64,000 bases of DNA from Pomacea canaliculata. Its lineage: Eukaryota > Mollusca > Gastropoda > Architaenioglossa > Ampullariidae. Position 1 is the stretch's first letter; each line of letters opens with the position of its first letter. Location: assembly GCF_003073045.1 (NCBI RefSeq), contig NC_037597.1, positions 4,398,717-4,462,716 on the forward strand, given 5' to 3'. The notes below the pieces were generated by a model. That model worked only from the letters and a program-made list of their open reading frames with translations, was not told where the DNA came from and searched no databases. Shown here piece by piece: positions 12,415-26,800 of this stretch. Made by a program: the position numbers and the translations under genes.

Positions 12415-13464
12415 AACAAGCATTGCTATGTCTCAGCTTGGCTTGTGTGAGGTTTATGTGTTAATAAACACGACACGCGAAAATACAGCGGACGAACGTG
12501 GTGGTTGTAGTTATAATAATGACAACAGTGATTCTAAGCCTTTGACCTCCAGTAAAGATTGTAATAAAAACAGTCTGGGATGTAATGTGTGTGCGTGTGC
12601 ACAGGTGCCTCTGAAATTAGTGATGAATACATACATCTCACTATTGTCTCACCCCAGCTATTTCGTTGATGTCTACTCTGTACCAAAGAAGACCGTGATG
12701 TGTGAGGAAAAGCTCTGCAGTGTTCACAAAAGTTCTCCCAAAGGCGTCTAGAAGTCACTATGGGACGAAGCAACTGCTGCTTTTGTTGTGACTTGGACCA
12801 CTATACATATCTATTAGACGAATTTCAGCCATAACCCTGTTATGATATTAAAAAAAAATCCATTTTTTCAGTAATATCCGGTGCTTTTAGTTATAACGGA
12901 TCTTGCTCTCGGTTAAACATGTGACCACCTGACCCGGCTGTACAAGATGGAGATGGACTTTCACAAATACAATTGAAAGAACTGCCACTGACACAGCAGC
13001 ATCTGCCCTGCTGCCGGAAGTACAAGTTACGTCCGATTATGTCAACAGAAACATAACTGATAAAGTCGCCTGCACCCTGCGTCACTCACAGCTATCAAAA
13101 AGGTTTGAGAATTTCCACACAAATGATAATGTTGCCATTTGTAAACTTCCGTAATGTAGTTTTCTGTATTAATGCAATCCTCATGAACGAATGAATGGGT
13201 AAAGAGCAAAAAGCTCAACAGGAGACGGCAACAAAATTTGTTAGTATATATAAATTTACAAATAATATATTTAATATCCAGGTGGCTTCTAAATTTAAAA
13301 AAATCCGAGAGGTTTGCTAATATATATATAAAAACCAAATTTGGCTCGTGATCATTTCGTCCTCATCGAGAAGGATGACAAACGCGATGCTGGGGAGGAT
13401 AATGAAGGTCTTTTGTTTAGATCGGTGTGTTGTGGAGACATCCCATCAGCATTTAGCAGTTTTC

Positions 13465-13563
13465 TTACTAAAACGAGATTGGTGTATATAAAGCCTTCGG
13501 TTTAGCCACGTTTCAGCTTTACTAAAACGAGGCTAATGTATACAAAGCTTCCGGTTTAGTCAC
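13465..13563 (+). repeat. Two-copy tandem duplication, period 54 bp
   Basis: The two units (13465-13509 and 13519-13563) both begin TTACTAAAACGAG, run through a TGTATA-AAAGC block and end GGTTTAG-CAC. They differ at a handful of positions. No function is apparent. Confidence 0.6.
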
Positions 13564-15264
13564 ATTCATTGTTCAGACTCACCGAGACTAACAGCGAAGA
13601 ACTTCGCAAGAGGCTAAGCGTTGGTCTCGGCAGACAGACAGCAATCCACCTATGTGTACACATCCGTGCAGCATCTTACGCATGAATTAAAATGCACAAC
13701 AATAAGTCTAATTGGCTGACATTTCTTTGCTGTTGCACATTATATTTTATGTACTTACATGACATTTTTCTACTGCCTTTTTACATTTACCTTTATAACA
13801 CAACAGTCATTTTTTTTCCACCCATCTCTATACGTTTGCATGTCTCGATAAAGGCAATTGAGTGGTTAACGACGAGTGTGGACTGTACATGTGCTACGTA
13901 ACTGATGAAATAGCCTCATTCTACGATAACTGATGGTGTATAGGTTCGCATCACACAACCGGAGCTGATACTTGCGGCAGGTGTATGGGAATTACAAATT
14001 TTTCCAAGTAACTGTCAGTGCATATAAACAACACACAATCGACTGTACTTGTCAAGGAAGCATCTAAGTTGACCGCTACGTGCCTGCCACAGCCAGTATG
14101 TCCGCAACGTAGTACGTGTCTCACTGCCTTTACACACCCTCCATTGAGCTGGGCGTCGCAGCGGTTTGGAGGTCGGCGGGTACCAAGCCGACTGAAAGAT
14201 TAAAGAATTGTAGCTGCAATTTTGCAGAAACCCACCAGAACCCCCGCTCTTGGGGCACATTAGTACAGGAATACCCACCCCTGCTTTTTTTTTTTTAACG
14301 TGGTGGTGACTAATAGAATCGGCACCCCAACAGCGTAGAACTATTAGTCGCGGGAAAATCTGTGACATCGTGTCAGTGCGGCTGACACTAAAATTGGCTG
14401 CGATAAGATGAATCGGGCATTCTCGCTGAGAAGAGTGGCAGCTGCCTTGTCCTAACAAAGTGAAGAGGGGAAGGACCGATCGAATGAAGCCGCCAGGCTG
14501 ACCACCTGCTTTATCTCCCCCCTAACAGCGAACGCTGTATCTGCTGATACGTGAAACATCTTCGGAAAAGTTCTCCTGGGAGCCAGAAGCCCCCTCGGCT
14601 GGCTCAACGAGAAACGATCGATGCTTACTGGTAGGAGGCCCGGCATGAGAGAGACGACATTGTCACTGACTTCCTCATTATGATATGAGACAAGAGCCAA
14701 TCATAATATTAACAAAATTCAAGTAATATATTAAAACCAATCAGAATTTTCGTTCCATTCAAATCCAGGAATCCATGCGTGACCACCTGTCACAAAAATG
14801 TATTATCATCATACATTTATACCACGTCTCATAAATGCAGGCATATAAGCATTTTACTTGCTTCAGTTATGTATTTTGCTACAGAGATAATATGGCCGCC
14901 ATTCCTTAGTGTCAGTACCGCTCCTAGAGAGGGAGACGTGCGAAGGATGTGAGGCTGAGAAAGAAACATCTTCTGGTTTTTGTTGTTATTCCAATTTGGA
15001 CTGCTATTTGTACACATTAGATAAAGGAACCAGATAAAGGATACATGGTAGTCAAGCCATCTACTTACCATAACAACCTCTTAGATTAATGAGGGAGACA
15101 AGGATTTGCATGGGGGAAAGAGTACACTTGGATACATGTTCACGTTAATCCAACATGCGTGTCTTCCTGATCCAGGCCCAGCAATGAAGGTCAAAGCGGC
15201 CAAACCCTTATTAACCACTTCACTTGCGGCAACAGCCGTACACTGGGTGGAGTAAAGCTACAGT

Positions 15265-15512
15265 TACCACCGGCACCCTGAAACATAAACACCCTGAGAG
15301 TCAGGGATGTGCAAAGGCGGAAGGGTGGAACTGGTGTTGAACGCCGAGTCAGCAACTAAGGCTATATCATGGCAAGGCAGCCAGCCCTGTAAACAGATGC
15401 CACATGCAGATAAAGAAGAGCGTGCCCGAGACGAGAGCTGAACCCAGGACAGCCAACCCTCACTGTATTGATGACAGGCGCTAACTATTGCGCAACCTGA
15501 CCACCCGAATGT
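15265..15512 (-). mobile_element. tRNA-derived SINE, copy 1
   Basis: Read on the minus strand, the head carries an A-box-like segment (TTGCGCAATAGTTAGCGCC) and a B-box-like GGGTTCAGCTC, separated by about 45 bp. A body follows with GTTTACAGGGCTGGCTGCCT and ATATAGCCTTAGTTGCTGA. The same head and body recur at 42165-42346 on plus, which defines a family. The head resembles a tRNA but cannot fold as a complete one. It is an RNA polymerase III-type retroposon relic. Confidence 0.75.
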
Positions 15513-16979
15513 GTAAAGGCAGTGAATTGCTAAAGGGCAACTTCCGACATTACCACCGCCGCCGACAGGGGTCTCTGCGATTGCCAGCGTGTGTCCATGA
15601 AACAACACCAGACAAACCTCTCGATTTCCAGAAACATGTAGACAACAAATAACAACCCGTGTGATCGTGGTCGTATTGTTATGGGAGGAGACAGACTATC
15701 ACCCGCAAATATACCTGTAGATAATCGCACGTATCGACTAGTTTGACTATGTGCTTGTCTGCTCGCTGAGATAAGGAAATGGTTAATGTTGTTCTATAAG
15801 GTCATTTCCGCTTTGTGTCCTAGTCTGTCACTAGCGCTGGACATTAGGCGACAGTTCTACTACGTCTGCACAAACATCCAAATTCTTACCTGGGGTGCAG
15901 CGATCATGAGTGAGCCACCCTGGATATGCAGTCCCCGCTACACTTTTATATCAGCTCCACAAAGGTTAGTCCCAAAAGAGAATGACACACCTTAATTCCG
16001 CATCCCTATCTTGCACCAACTGCAGACTCAACTGTTGTACGCGAACTGCAAAACAGTAGCAGCGCCGTATCATCAAGTATCATCAAGGTAACGAAATAAC
16101 ATTCTGAGAAATATGCTGACTCGATTTATGAGAAGGGCTGATAAATATGATCCAACGTTTTTCTTCAAAATCGCCGCAATAAAATGCAACTTTTCTCTCG
16201 CATCAATCTGTCACTACCAAAACGCATCACGTTACTTCTGATAAGAAAAAGAAGATAATCTTGATTAAGTAATCGTAATCGTGCAATCACAGCCTTGTCT
16301 ACTTCATTCGACATAACAATGACGAAAAAAAAAAATGATGCCAGAAATCATTAGAACTCGTTGAAACCCAGACAACCAAAGATAGTGAACTCGGGACAGC
16401 TGCCAGAGTGATATTATAGTACTTGGTGTAGCCAGCGTGATACTCCTAGCCCAAGCGTGCCTGATGCAGCCCGTGTGACATAGTTTGCGTGATACGCGAC
16501 ATCCAGCCAGAAAAAAATACTGTTTATAATATAAGTAAATTATATTGTAGCTTTGCAGGACCAAATGAAAATGCCCTTTAGTTTCTCCCTCCTTCTTTGT
16601 CAGTGTGTACGCTTGGGTACGTATTACACCTCACAGGTTAAGTTCGCTGCCCTTCACGCCGACACGCCACAGGGCAGTCGCCAGGGTCGCTGTGAGATCT
16701 CACGCGGGCCAAACGGCGTACACCTGGAATGTAGGGTCCGAACGGTTCTGAGTTGAATCACGCACAGCTTACCCAATGTCTCGTTGTGCAAATACTGGTA
16801 AAGGCATGGTGAAGGACACCTGTGCAGCAAAACTTCCGGCAAGCTGTGGCCAGTTAGCAATGTGCCCAGGCAATTTTTTTGTGTTCGCCAACCGCGGAAA
16901 TAGCATGATTCAGTCTCTAAACAGTGAATTGATTTCAATTACTTTCTCTTTGTAGGGTAAAATTCTTTTACGAATCCAC

Positions 16980-17106
16980 AATACACTCTCTCTTTTATAG
17001 CATTTTTAAACTGTTGTGTAGTTTGATAGATCCTCACACCCTTGCTGGAGCTATGCTCTTGAAGCAATAAAGAATCAATCAATCAATCTGTGTGTGTGTG
17101 TGTGTG
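16980..17106 (+). repeat. Possible LINE 3' tail with AATC repeats and adjoining TG microsatellite
   Basis: The segment ends in AGCAATAAAGAATC followed by AATC units (17073-17088) and a TG run (17089-17106). A short A-rich stretch ending in simple tetranucleotide units after an AATAAA is typical of 3' ends of non-LTR elements. No coding part is attached, so the class is uncertain. Confidence 0.35.
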
Positions 17107-17813
17107 CACAAGTGTGCACGCACTTCAAAATCCAATGAGCACCAAAAAAGAAAAAAAAGCATCAGCGTGCAGTTAAAAAAATAATAAAACAAGATTTCGC
17201 ACTGCCACAGTCTGCATGCTCTGCCGATGGACACCTTCTCATAGAACAAACATCGACACATGTATATCCAAGTTCTGACTGATGAAGATGTCCGTGCTGC
17301 AGATGGCCAAGCACGCAACAGAAGAAAAGAAAAACGCTGATGAACTGCCGCCTGAGAAAGCTGCCACGGGTGAACGTTCCTGTAGCTAACTACACTGTCA
17401 CAAAAGCTGGCCACGCCCTATCCTCTGGAATAAAATCACATCCACAAACACAATCCATCGAAACACTCTCACATGAAGACGTGGCCTGCTGGTCTGACCG
17501 AGAACAGGAAGTCTGTAAGCTGGTGCAGGGTCGAAATACTGTTTCAAGCCACGTGCTGAAATCGACGTTTTTCCAGAAAGATCCAAGAAGGTGGTATTAA
17601 AAAAAACCCTCGTGTTATCAAACTGTAAACTTTTGTACAAATACAAGAAAAAGTGAGAAGTGACGTGTGGAAAAATTGTCAATAGAAGAGCTAACGCCAG
17701 CCATAGTTCAGTCAACTAGTCAACTTTCAACCACACGCACGCAAGAAAGTGCATTTTTTCACACAGACACACGGAAATACACTTCTCCCCTTGAAGTGAC
17801 ATGGGGCCCGTTC

Positions 17814-20800
17814 TCAGAGAATAACACAGCGCCGCCGCTTCTTCTCCGGTTTGACATCATGCGGGTCCAAAACGGCCAAGATGGCCTCGTCAAAAACGTC
17901 CTTGAGACCTTGCTTGGTGAGGGCGCTGCACTCCACGTAAGCGTAGGCGCCCAACTTCTTGGCCAGGCGGTCGCCCTCCTCCACCAGCACGGGCTTCTGC
18001 CGCCGCTTGGCGAGTTTGATGCGCGTGCCCTCGTCCTCGCGCAGGTCCACCTGCGTGCCCACAACAATAATAGGCGCCTTGGGCACGCTATGATGCACTT
18101 CCGGCACCCACTTGTGCTCCAGGTTCTTCATGGATTCCGGCATCACCACTGAGAAGCACATCAGGAACACGCTGGTTTCCGGGTAGGACAGCATCCTTAA
18201 GCTTGTGTACTCCTCCTGCAAAAAAGACCACAAGCCAAAAATATAAATAAAAATAAAAATCAGATTTTTGCCGACTCTGACATCCTCTCATCCCATCGTC
18301 TTGAAAGGAAAGTTCAAGTCGTGGTGATGATGAGGTGAAGGAGAAAGAAATTTTTGTGCAAGGCTTCTCACCTGTCCAGCAGTATCGAAGAGTCCCAGCT
18401 GATAGGGTGTTTCTCGTATCGTAACTGTAACTGCAAAGGACGAAGAAGACTGCTGGTTAGTGCAGTGAATAGACATGCAAAGATCCAGAATCAACTGTAT
18501 TACTTTTAAGTAAAAGCAAAATTCACGATGCAAGAAACGCGTACTAAATATTTTGTCTTACAGTGCAATCTTCATAGATTATTTTCAACTTTCCTGTAAC
18601 AAATAAATATAAAAACCTTCATAAAATCTTACAATAAAACAATTTTAAATAAAATGAGGCGACATAAATGAATCAATCAACTGGTCAATGTCATTGACTG
18701 CAAACGCCATATACTGAATGCTCTATCAAAAAGACATGCAAACTGATGGATAGAAAACTATCGGTCTGGTACATATTATTAATATAAATACTATCCGTAA
18801 TGATACGATAAAGACGAAACAGACATTGGACTGACTGAATTACGACCACTTTGTTATCATTTCACATTTGTTGCCAAACTATGCAAAGTTCTTATGATTG
18901 TAAAGACCAACCACAGTGTATGATAGGGTACAAAGATAGGAAAGTGACGAACGGAGAGAAGGAGTATGGGGAGGGTGAAAGGAAGGGTCGGTTTCCGTAT
19001 AGGAGCTGAACAGCCTACCACACCTGATATCGATATCAAGGATCATTAATTGCCGCAACAAAAGCAGAACTCTACCCCACCTCGTTGCTACGAAGGGGTG
19101 CACGGCTCTGCTTACTTGCATACGGTCCCAATCCAGTCACGATTCTGACAAAGAAAAGGTAGTTCCCTTTGACTGGGCAAAGTACTTCGAGGTCAAGGTA
19201 CCCGCGAAAGATTGAGGAAACGCAAACGCCCAATCCAGTGGTAAAGACGTAGGGGTGGGTGGAAAGGGTGGTTGTAGGGGCTGAGGAAAGCGTGGTTGTC
19301 GTGACAAGCACGTATCGTCTTATGCTCTGGCGATCCCTGACCCCTTGTTGCTAAGACAGCTGCAAATTCAGGGATTAAAAAGAACTACCGAGTGCATCAG
19401 CCCTGACAAACTTTGACACAAGTGGCATTCACTTTACGATCAACAGCCACCTCCAAGAAGGGCGCAGAGTGCACAAAATCAAGCAAACTGTTTCGTCGCG
19501 ATTCGTGTGTGTGTGTGTTCGCGCGCGTGCGCGTGCTGTAGTGCGTGCGTTCTTGTACGTGTTTGAGCCGGAGGATTGTTGGCGCGTGCAGGTCTGATAA
19601 ATCTGGCTAGTGCAAAGGCATGCCCAGCGCATACCTATAAAAACTTAATTTTAACAATTGCACTGAGGACCAGGCACTCTTGTCCACGCACTTTTCTCCT
19701 TTGTCGTCATAGTTTTGTATCCAAGTTTAAAAAGATTTAAAACCTCGTGAAAACAATAGTAGTAATGTTACTGCCATGCTTTGTAGCAAATCCACCGCAC
19801 GTTCTTCCGCACCATAGGGTGCAGCTATCGGACCCTGAGGATAAGGCAAACAAAAGACACTATGTAATCGCCGGACAATGAAATAATAAAAGTAAGGAAG
19901 ACATGACTGACCCTACCCTATAAGCAGCTCAGACAGTAAAGGCTTAAGTAGTGTTACAAAAGTGAATCCCGCTAGAGAATAATCTCTTGAAAGGGAGTGA
20001 TTGGATTTCGCTCTTGCCAAGATTTGAGTTTTATTAAATCGTACAGAGTACACAAAAAACACACCCGAGTACACAAAAAACACACCCAGACTTTATTCAT
20101 GTAGCACGTCTTCTATTTATAGTCGAGCGGATTATGTATAAATGTCGGTAGAACAGCCGTTGGCGGTGTAGATATAGAAAGTCAGAGCTGCAAGGGTAGT
20201 GCTAAGTTTCCTTTGAAGACGGTTCTGGAACCTCAAGTTTCAAGGCAAAGAAGTGAAAAGTAACATCAACAACAGCAGGACGAAGATGGTGGTGGCGTGA
20301 TCCGTGTGAAGGAGGGTGGGGGATGGGTTGGAAACACTCGGACAAACTTCTGCATCACAAAACTTCACTCTGCACGATGCTAAGAAACTCTAGCTCGGAC
20401 AGGTCTCACTGCAAGAGATTTAAACAAGCAATATCCCCGCTTCGGATAAACCTCGTCAAGTATGTTACCGCTACAGATACTCTTGAAAACAATTCTCCTG
20501 ATAGCTTCGACACTAGACCTATCTCTAAGGAACGTTGTACGAAGCGCCAGCAGGTGGCGACACCAGCACACGCCCCGGATATAGAGCACAGCGGTTATCG
20601 GCACTTGTAAAGCAAGGCGGAAGACGCCACAATGAAGTGACTCATTTTGGCTTGCGAAAAAATAAGCACACTTTTTTTCCCCTGCATCTTACATTCTGAC
20701 CGTAACAATGTGACTGAGGACAGTACTTCCTAACTGAAACCTCCCCACATCCCAGCCATTCATTTCATTTTTTTTTTTTTTTTTTGGGGGGAACGTTGAC

Positions 20801-23800
20801 AGTCTCTAAATGTACTACAGAACTTCAAAAAAAAAAATAAGCCATTTCTCCTACAAGATAGTGTTTCCGGTGGTAGTGGTGGTGGTGATGATGACGATGG
20901 TATGTAGCACGGAGTTTGGCCAAACATATCGTTTCTCCTTGTCAGACATGCCAAATGTGTTTAAATACTTGACATTCTATTGATGTAATATTCCACAAGA
21001 TTTGACATTTTTACAGGTCCATTTCATCATGAGTTTTTTCCTTATATTCTTCTAAATCGGAAGACATTTGTTTCGAGTTCAGCGCGATGTCCATGACCGC
21101 TACTATGAACAGACAGGGTTGCTGAAACGGCTAACGGTAAAAATAACAAGATACTCTCACATATACAAAAAACGGTTGGGAAACAGCTTAGGCCTCAATC
21201 ATATCCGGTAAAGCAGTAATGGCCACTGGCACATCCCGCGCGACTTGACTTGCAAAGGGCAAACCTTCTATGCCTGTCTTTTGTCTGAGGACGTTTGTTT
21301 TCGTTCCATTAACCTACAGTGGGCGGCGCCATCTGAGGCAACTCATATAACGCATCACACTGAAGGGATGTCAGGTAACGTCTTTAGAGAAACAATATCG
21401 ATATTTCTTGAAAAAAAAAAAACATGCTGAGTGACGGCAACTCTAGTCCAGAGACAGGTGTGATCACTGAGGTCTAAAAACATGACGTGAGTCACGTGAC
21501 CCCTACAGACCTTAAAACGAGTGCCACCCTGCTCCAAGGCCGTTTTTACAGTACACCTTGCTATGTCACCTCGTGTGGATTATGCTTGAAAGTACAATTC
21601 AGACCTGCGCCATGGCATGGAAAAATACAGTATCTCTAGCAGGAAAATATTACTAAATGCCACTGTGCTGCACTGTCTCCATCGCCCAAGATCCAAGAGG
21701 CTCTCAAGATACCCCTCCCCCGTTTGTCTTTAAGGCATAAAAGGGTTGGGGGTCCACACACACACCAGGGTTTGGGTTTCGTGATTTTTATTCCTAATGT
21801 TAGTAAGCTGCTTCAATTATGAGTGATGTTTTTATTCAAGTAAAACAGTGACACATTTGATAACAATAATGATCAGTTCTCATATGGTATTACTCATTTA
21901 TTATAATGTCTTACGCACCATGCCCTCAGACTTAAACTCTTTTATGTTTTCAAACCCCAAAACCAAACCGCTTTCACATCCACTTGGCAAGTTTTCCGGT
22001 GTTCTCTTACATGATTGCTGTACTTCTGCTGATTCCCCCCACCACCACCACCTCAGCCCGTTCCCCACAAGTTTTAACCAACAATGCTGAAGGTCGCAAA
22101 GATTAAGAATTACTAGACCACACATTCGTCCGAGCTACATACCGGTTAAACGAGCAAACGTCGAGAAAAAATTGTGCCACAGGAAGTCTCTAAAGAGACT
22201 AGGACCTCGTTTTATGGTGAAGCTTTTACATGAATCGCACAGGAATATCGCGCCAACTAATCCGCCGATCCTAAATGGTCCACAGATAATGCAACAGCCA
22301 TGCACAAACTACATAGTAATCATCAAACAATTTCAATGAAAAACTTCAAACGGGGATGTACATTTGTAGAAAGGAAACACACACACTCAGGGAAAAGGTT
22401 AAGAAGTGAGCGATCTGAGTGTTGGCGGCATTCTAGTTACAAGTTCAAGTTGTTGCATATATACTTTTTTTTTTTTAATGAAGGTGTGCAAACTCAAAGG
22501 AGTGACAAGTGCACAAGGAAAGAAACGGTGCGTCGTTTTCGAGGTAAATCTTTTTCCCCACCTCCTCAAAGTGGAGTGGGGAAGAGCGAGGAAGCCAGAC
22601 TACAACTCCCTGCAGCAAACAAAGAAATCCACAAAGATGTTAGTAAATTCATATACATAAGTATTTTTCCAAACCCTCTGTACTAATTATCCTGCACTAC
22701 TAATCAATAAAGTGCGTCATCTTCCTTCCGTTTAGTTTCTCCAGGTTTCGCTTTACACAACACAAGGACCTTTTTTCGCTGCATTCTCCCACTTCAATCT
22801 TATAAACAGTCTTCTGTTCAACAAAAAAAAAAGCTCCAACAATTTTGTGAAGCCCCAGCGTCAGAAACTGCACTCCTCTGTCGATAACTCATGTCGCCGA
22901 TTATGGACATCACCTTCTCACAGTTTCGATTAGGGTGACAGGAAACCATGGGTCACGATATTCGCGTATGAATTTAATTTTTAACGCCCAAATCCCAATG
23001 TACATCACTAATACAGCTAACATTTTCACTTCTACACAATGCGTGTGCGGCCCTATGTTCCTCAAGGAGTAACAAGGACTAAACTAAACAATGCGCACTT
23101 TCTACAGAGACAGAAAAAAAGTTGTACAAGTAATGTCAGGGTAGGCGAGATTGAAGGCGAAAACCCCTATCTCTTACCACAAATTTATCTTTTGGTTATC
23201 TTGTTGTATGCTTTAAGGCTAGAAATGTAAGTGGTGGTGGTGGTGTTGACTTCATCTGAAAGGGCACAATCTGCTGCATAACATGGAGCAATCAAAGATT
23301 GCATGATGACAATAGTCAGACATGGGTCTTGTGGATTAATTATAGATCATGATGATGATAACTGAATTTATAAAACATATTTACCTGTGTGGAGATGAGC
23401 TCAATGTGCTGTGCTAACTTGACTACAAACAAACCAACAGTTCAACATACAACAGAGCGCACAATTATACATTTAAGAAAGAGCACACAGGCTGCTGAAC
23501 ATGGCAAAAGTTAAAGAAAGGTGAAAAAAAACCATCAAAACAAAGATACAGGGTTTTTTCCACATTGAGTTGCCTTAATATGATTATATAAAGTTTATTT
23601 TGAATATGACATAACTTCTTGTAATTGCGATAACCAGGTGTCATTTTTAATGCTTTAGTTTCTTATAAGTGCTGCTTTGTCATTTAACACTAAAACAAGC
23701 ATATGTGATGTCACCACGGTGTGTGCATGGCTGCAAGTGCAAATGTTGTTCAATGTCAGCATGGAGTTTGCCCCACTTCCCACCCCCAGAGCTGAGCATC

Positions 23801-26800
23801 TTCCTACAACACTGCTTTAGACTAATGGCCACAATGATGGCAATATAGTTGATAATTTTTTTTAAAAATTTATCTCCTAAATTTTGCTCGTTGCTGGTTC
23901 TGATATTTCAGACTCACTAAGCATTTAAGTTTGCATTCAAATTTTCTAAGACTGCAAGGCTGCATGACACAGTTAACTGCACATTATTTACCTGATATCT
24001 TCTGCTTTTCTGCCTGCTTCCTTTACTTTAAAAATAGAAAGATCCTAAATCCTTTCACTCACTTTGACCTCTCCTGATAAATCAGACAACATCCAGCTGG
24101 GTCAGCATGTTAAGAGCTTCCAATTACAGGCTCAGGAAAGCATCTAAATGGCTGTTATGATTTGTTTATACTTTATATAGTAATAACGAATACATTTTGT
24201 ATTGGTACAATGCTCTGGTTAGCTTCCTGCTGGCCCTTGCCCTGCTTATTAATTGACCACATACAACATACTGTCATTCACAGCAACTGTTCTTGTATCA
24301 TGGAGACACTCTTCTAATACAAACAATACCAAATATTTGAAATAACAATATACATATTTATATTCTTTTATGTTAATATATAACATAATGCCCAACAACT
24401 TTTATCAATATTCCAATTTACTCTATTTATTTATTTAAATGTTGCATGCGAGATAACTTCAATAATTACATTGTAGTTGCTTTGGAATGAATAATGATAA
24501 CTGCATTACACATCCCTTTTCTGTCTCTTCAATCCAACATCTACCACTGATATAACATACACTGGAAACAGATGTTTATATTTCCTTAGTAATCTTTTTT
24601 CTTATAATACTAACCTATGGTTTAATGTAGTGTATTCATACCGATCTATGTGATAGTCGCTGGAGATGAAAGACTATTATGAATACATTAAACAATAATT
24701 TAGTATTTTAGGAAAAAGATTATTTAAGAAAATGCAAACATCTGCTTCCAATGAATCAGCAATATAAGATCAGCACAAATGTTCATCAATTACAACTGAC
24801 AAACTGTTGTTAAAGTTTGCTTTGTTTTAAACAGGTTTAAATGTCTCTTGAAGACAATGTCATTTACCAATTGCATCTATACTAGAAATGAATTTTTCAT
24901 ACAGGAACCCATAACACGTTTAACAGTGAATTAAGATAGTTTAGTATTTTCTTTTTTTTTGAGCTGGCAAGTACTGATTGTAATGGGTGTGGTATACTGA
25001 TTGTCCCTAATAAATGTTGTAGACACCATCATCACAGTAATGGGTGTCATTATTAGAAGTAATTTGGACGACATTGTCAGAAATGATAATGAAAAGCAAA
25101 GATTCATCAAACCAGAAATAGAACTCTAACATATAACACTGACTCCTCTGTATTTACCAACTCTACACCTTACTGACACTTATCTTCACTTATCATAAAA
25201 AATACAGATAATGGAAAATAGTTCCCTGGATTTGTGGGGAAATAAATATCAGTAGTTCACCATATCAGGTATAGCATATAAGGTATAGCACACTGAGCAG
25301 AGCCCAACCCTCTCTTTTCCTCACCTTTGCTTTCTCAGATACTCATTTATACTTGGTGGACAGGTGAAATTTATGAGTCATAGCTACCCTCTCTTCTACA
25401 GCAAAGGGCACTAACCACCAGGCTGTAAAGGTCTTGTTCTATGTATATATAGACAACTAATCAAGACAGGGAAGGGGGGCTAAGAGAAATGAATTTCAAT
25501 GAAATAACTTTGAAATCAATTTTAATAATTTACAGCATTTAATCTACTGCAGCCAGAAAGCTTAATACAGTGTGCCCAACCTCTTCTCACCTGAGGGCCA
25601 CACTGGACACGATATAAAACCTCGCAGGCCAGAACATAGCAGTTTTTCCAGAATCATGACGTTGAAAATGAAATTATGTTGTGTCTGATTAAAATGAGCA
25701 GGCCGGATATGGCCCACAGGCCATAGGTTGGCACCCCTGACTTAATATGTTTATTAAATCAGGCGATATATAAGCAAGGAACTAATCAATAATGGCAATA
25801 AACTAGCTATGATTATCTGACACACTAGCACTGCAAAACAGAAAAAAATAATAAATGACAAAGAGTAGTAATTAAAAAGTTTTCAAGATAAAGCTCATAA
25901 TTGAAACTAGATAAAGAGAACTCTACGATTAGAGGTGACTTTCTATGTTAGTACTAACCATGAAATATTTGAGCACCTCTGACTGCATCCAATGTAAAGC
26001 ACCATACCATGTAGCTTATATTCATTATTCCAAGCAACATTAAATGACCATCTAACACAAACAGATTTTAATGGTGCTCTTCCTCTAACCCTACAGGTAG
26101 TAATCTGTATACCTGTTCAGATAATCAGTTGCTTTGTCCTGAAAAATTTCTCTTACTGTTCTTGCCATCAGGTTCAGATAAACAGTCTAATGGGATTATG
26201 ACTTCACTGGCATCTGATTGTTGCTTCTCTCATACAAGAAGCAAAAAAGAAATCTTACTTCTTCATGCTTTATATGAAAGAAGTATAGGTAATACTGCTA
26301 AGTTTGTCATCAGACAAATCTGAATTTAAACTGGGACACACTTCACTCTTTCACTTCCTGTTCAAGTGGATCCTCTTTGTATATGCATTAGGATTGTGTT
26401 TACTGTTTTTAAATACCACCCTACTACTATTGCATCCTAAAAAGGTAGGTCATGGACTTTCATGAGACAGTAGCTTATGTATCGTTCCACCAATGCATCA
26501 TTTTTTCATATTGCTGTTATTAGTCAGGCTTATGTATATGGCAGTACTAAGACAGTCGTCAAAATCATACCAAAAATTCCGTAAACATTGTTAATATTTG
26601 GGGCAATCTACTATTGATGTTTCACAACACCTGCTCGATCTGTACCTGAAAATCTTTGTTGAGAAAGCCAAAATAAACACTCATTTCCATTTCCCCTACT
26701 CCATTACGTGCTTTTAACTGTCTACAACTGGTGTAGGAAATGAGTCAAATACAGTCGAACAAGGATGAGACTACAATGAGAGTTTATGTTTGCCTACTAT

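Larger units (their letters stand above)
9976..15260. other. Gene-free intergenic DNA between KAT8 and the first Rho gene
   Basis: No exon or recognisable protein is seen here on either strand. The stretch contains a CA tract near 11636-11652, a TC tract near 11719-11730, a short foldback at 12301-12414 and a 54-bp-period duplication at 13465-13563. Long open frames on the minus strand at 14015-14700 are low-complexity and match nothing I recognise. A comparatively GC-rich, CpG-containing patch near 10490-10620 could be regulatory, but nothing identifies a gene beside it. Confidence 0.5.

Noticed and set aside
14015..14700. Long minus-strand open frames of 147 and 82 codons
   Set aside because: No recognisable domain, skewed composition (Ser, Arg, Cys), no splice partners and no ORF-level conservation I can identify; likely chance frames in locally GC-richer DNA.
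24560..24753. MicroRNA precursor
   Set aside because: Arms of about 80 bp are much longer than an animal microRNA hairpin and the mismatches are spread evenly; foldback MITE or hpRNA fits better.
25330..25430. Further tRNA-like SINE head on the minus strand (GCCTGGTGGTTAGTGCCC)
   Set aside because: There is an A-box-like match but no acceptable B box or shared body, so it was not added to the family.
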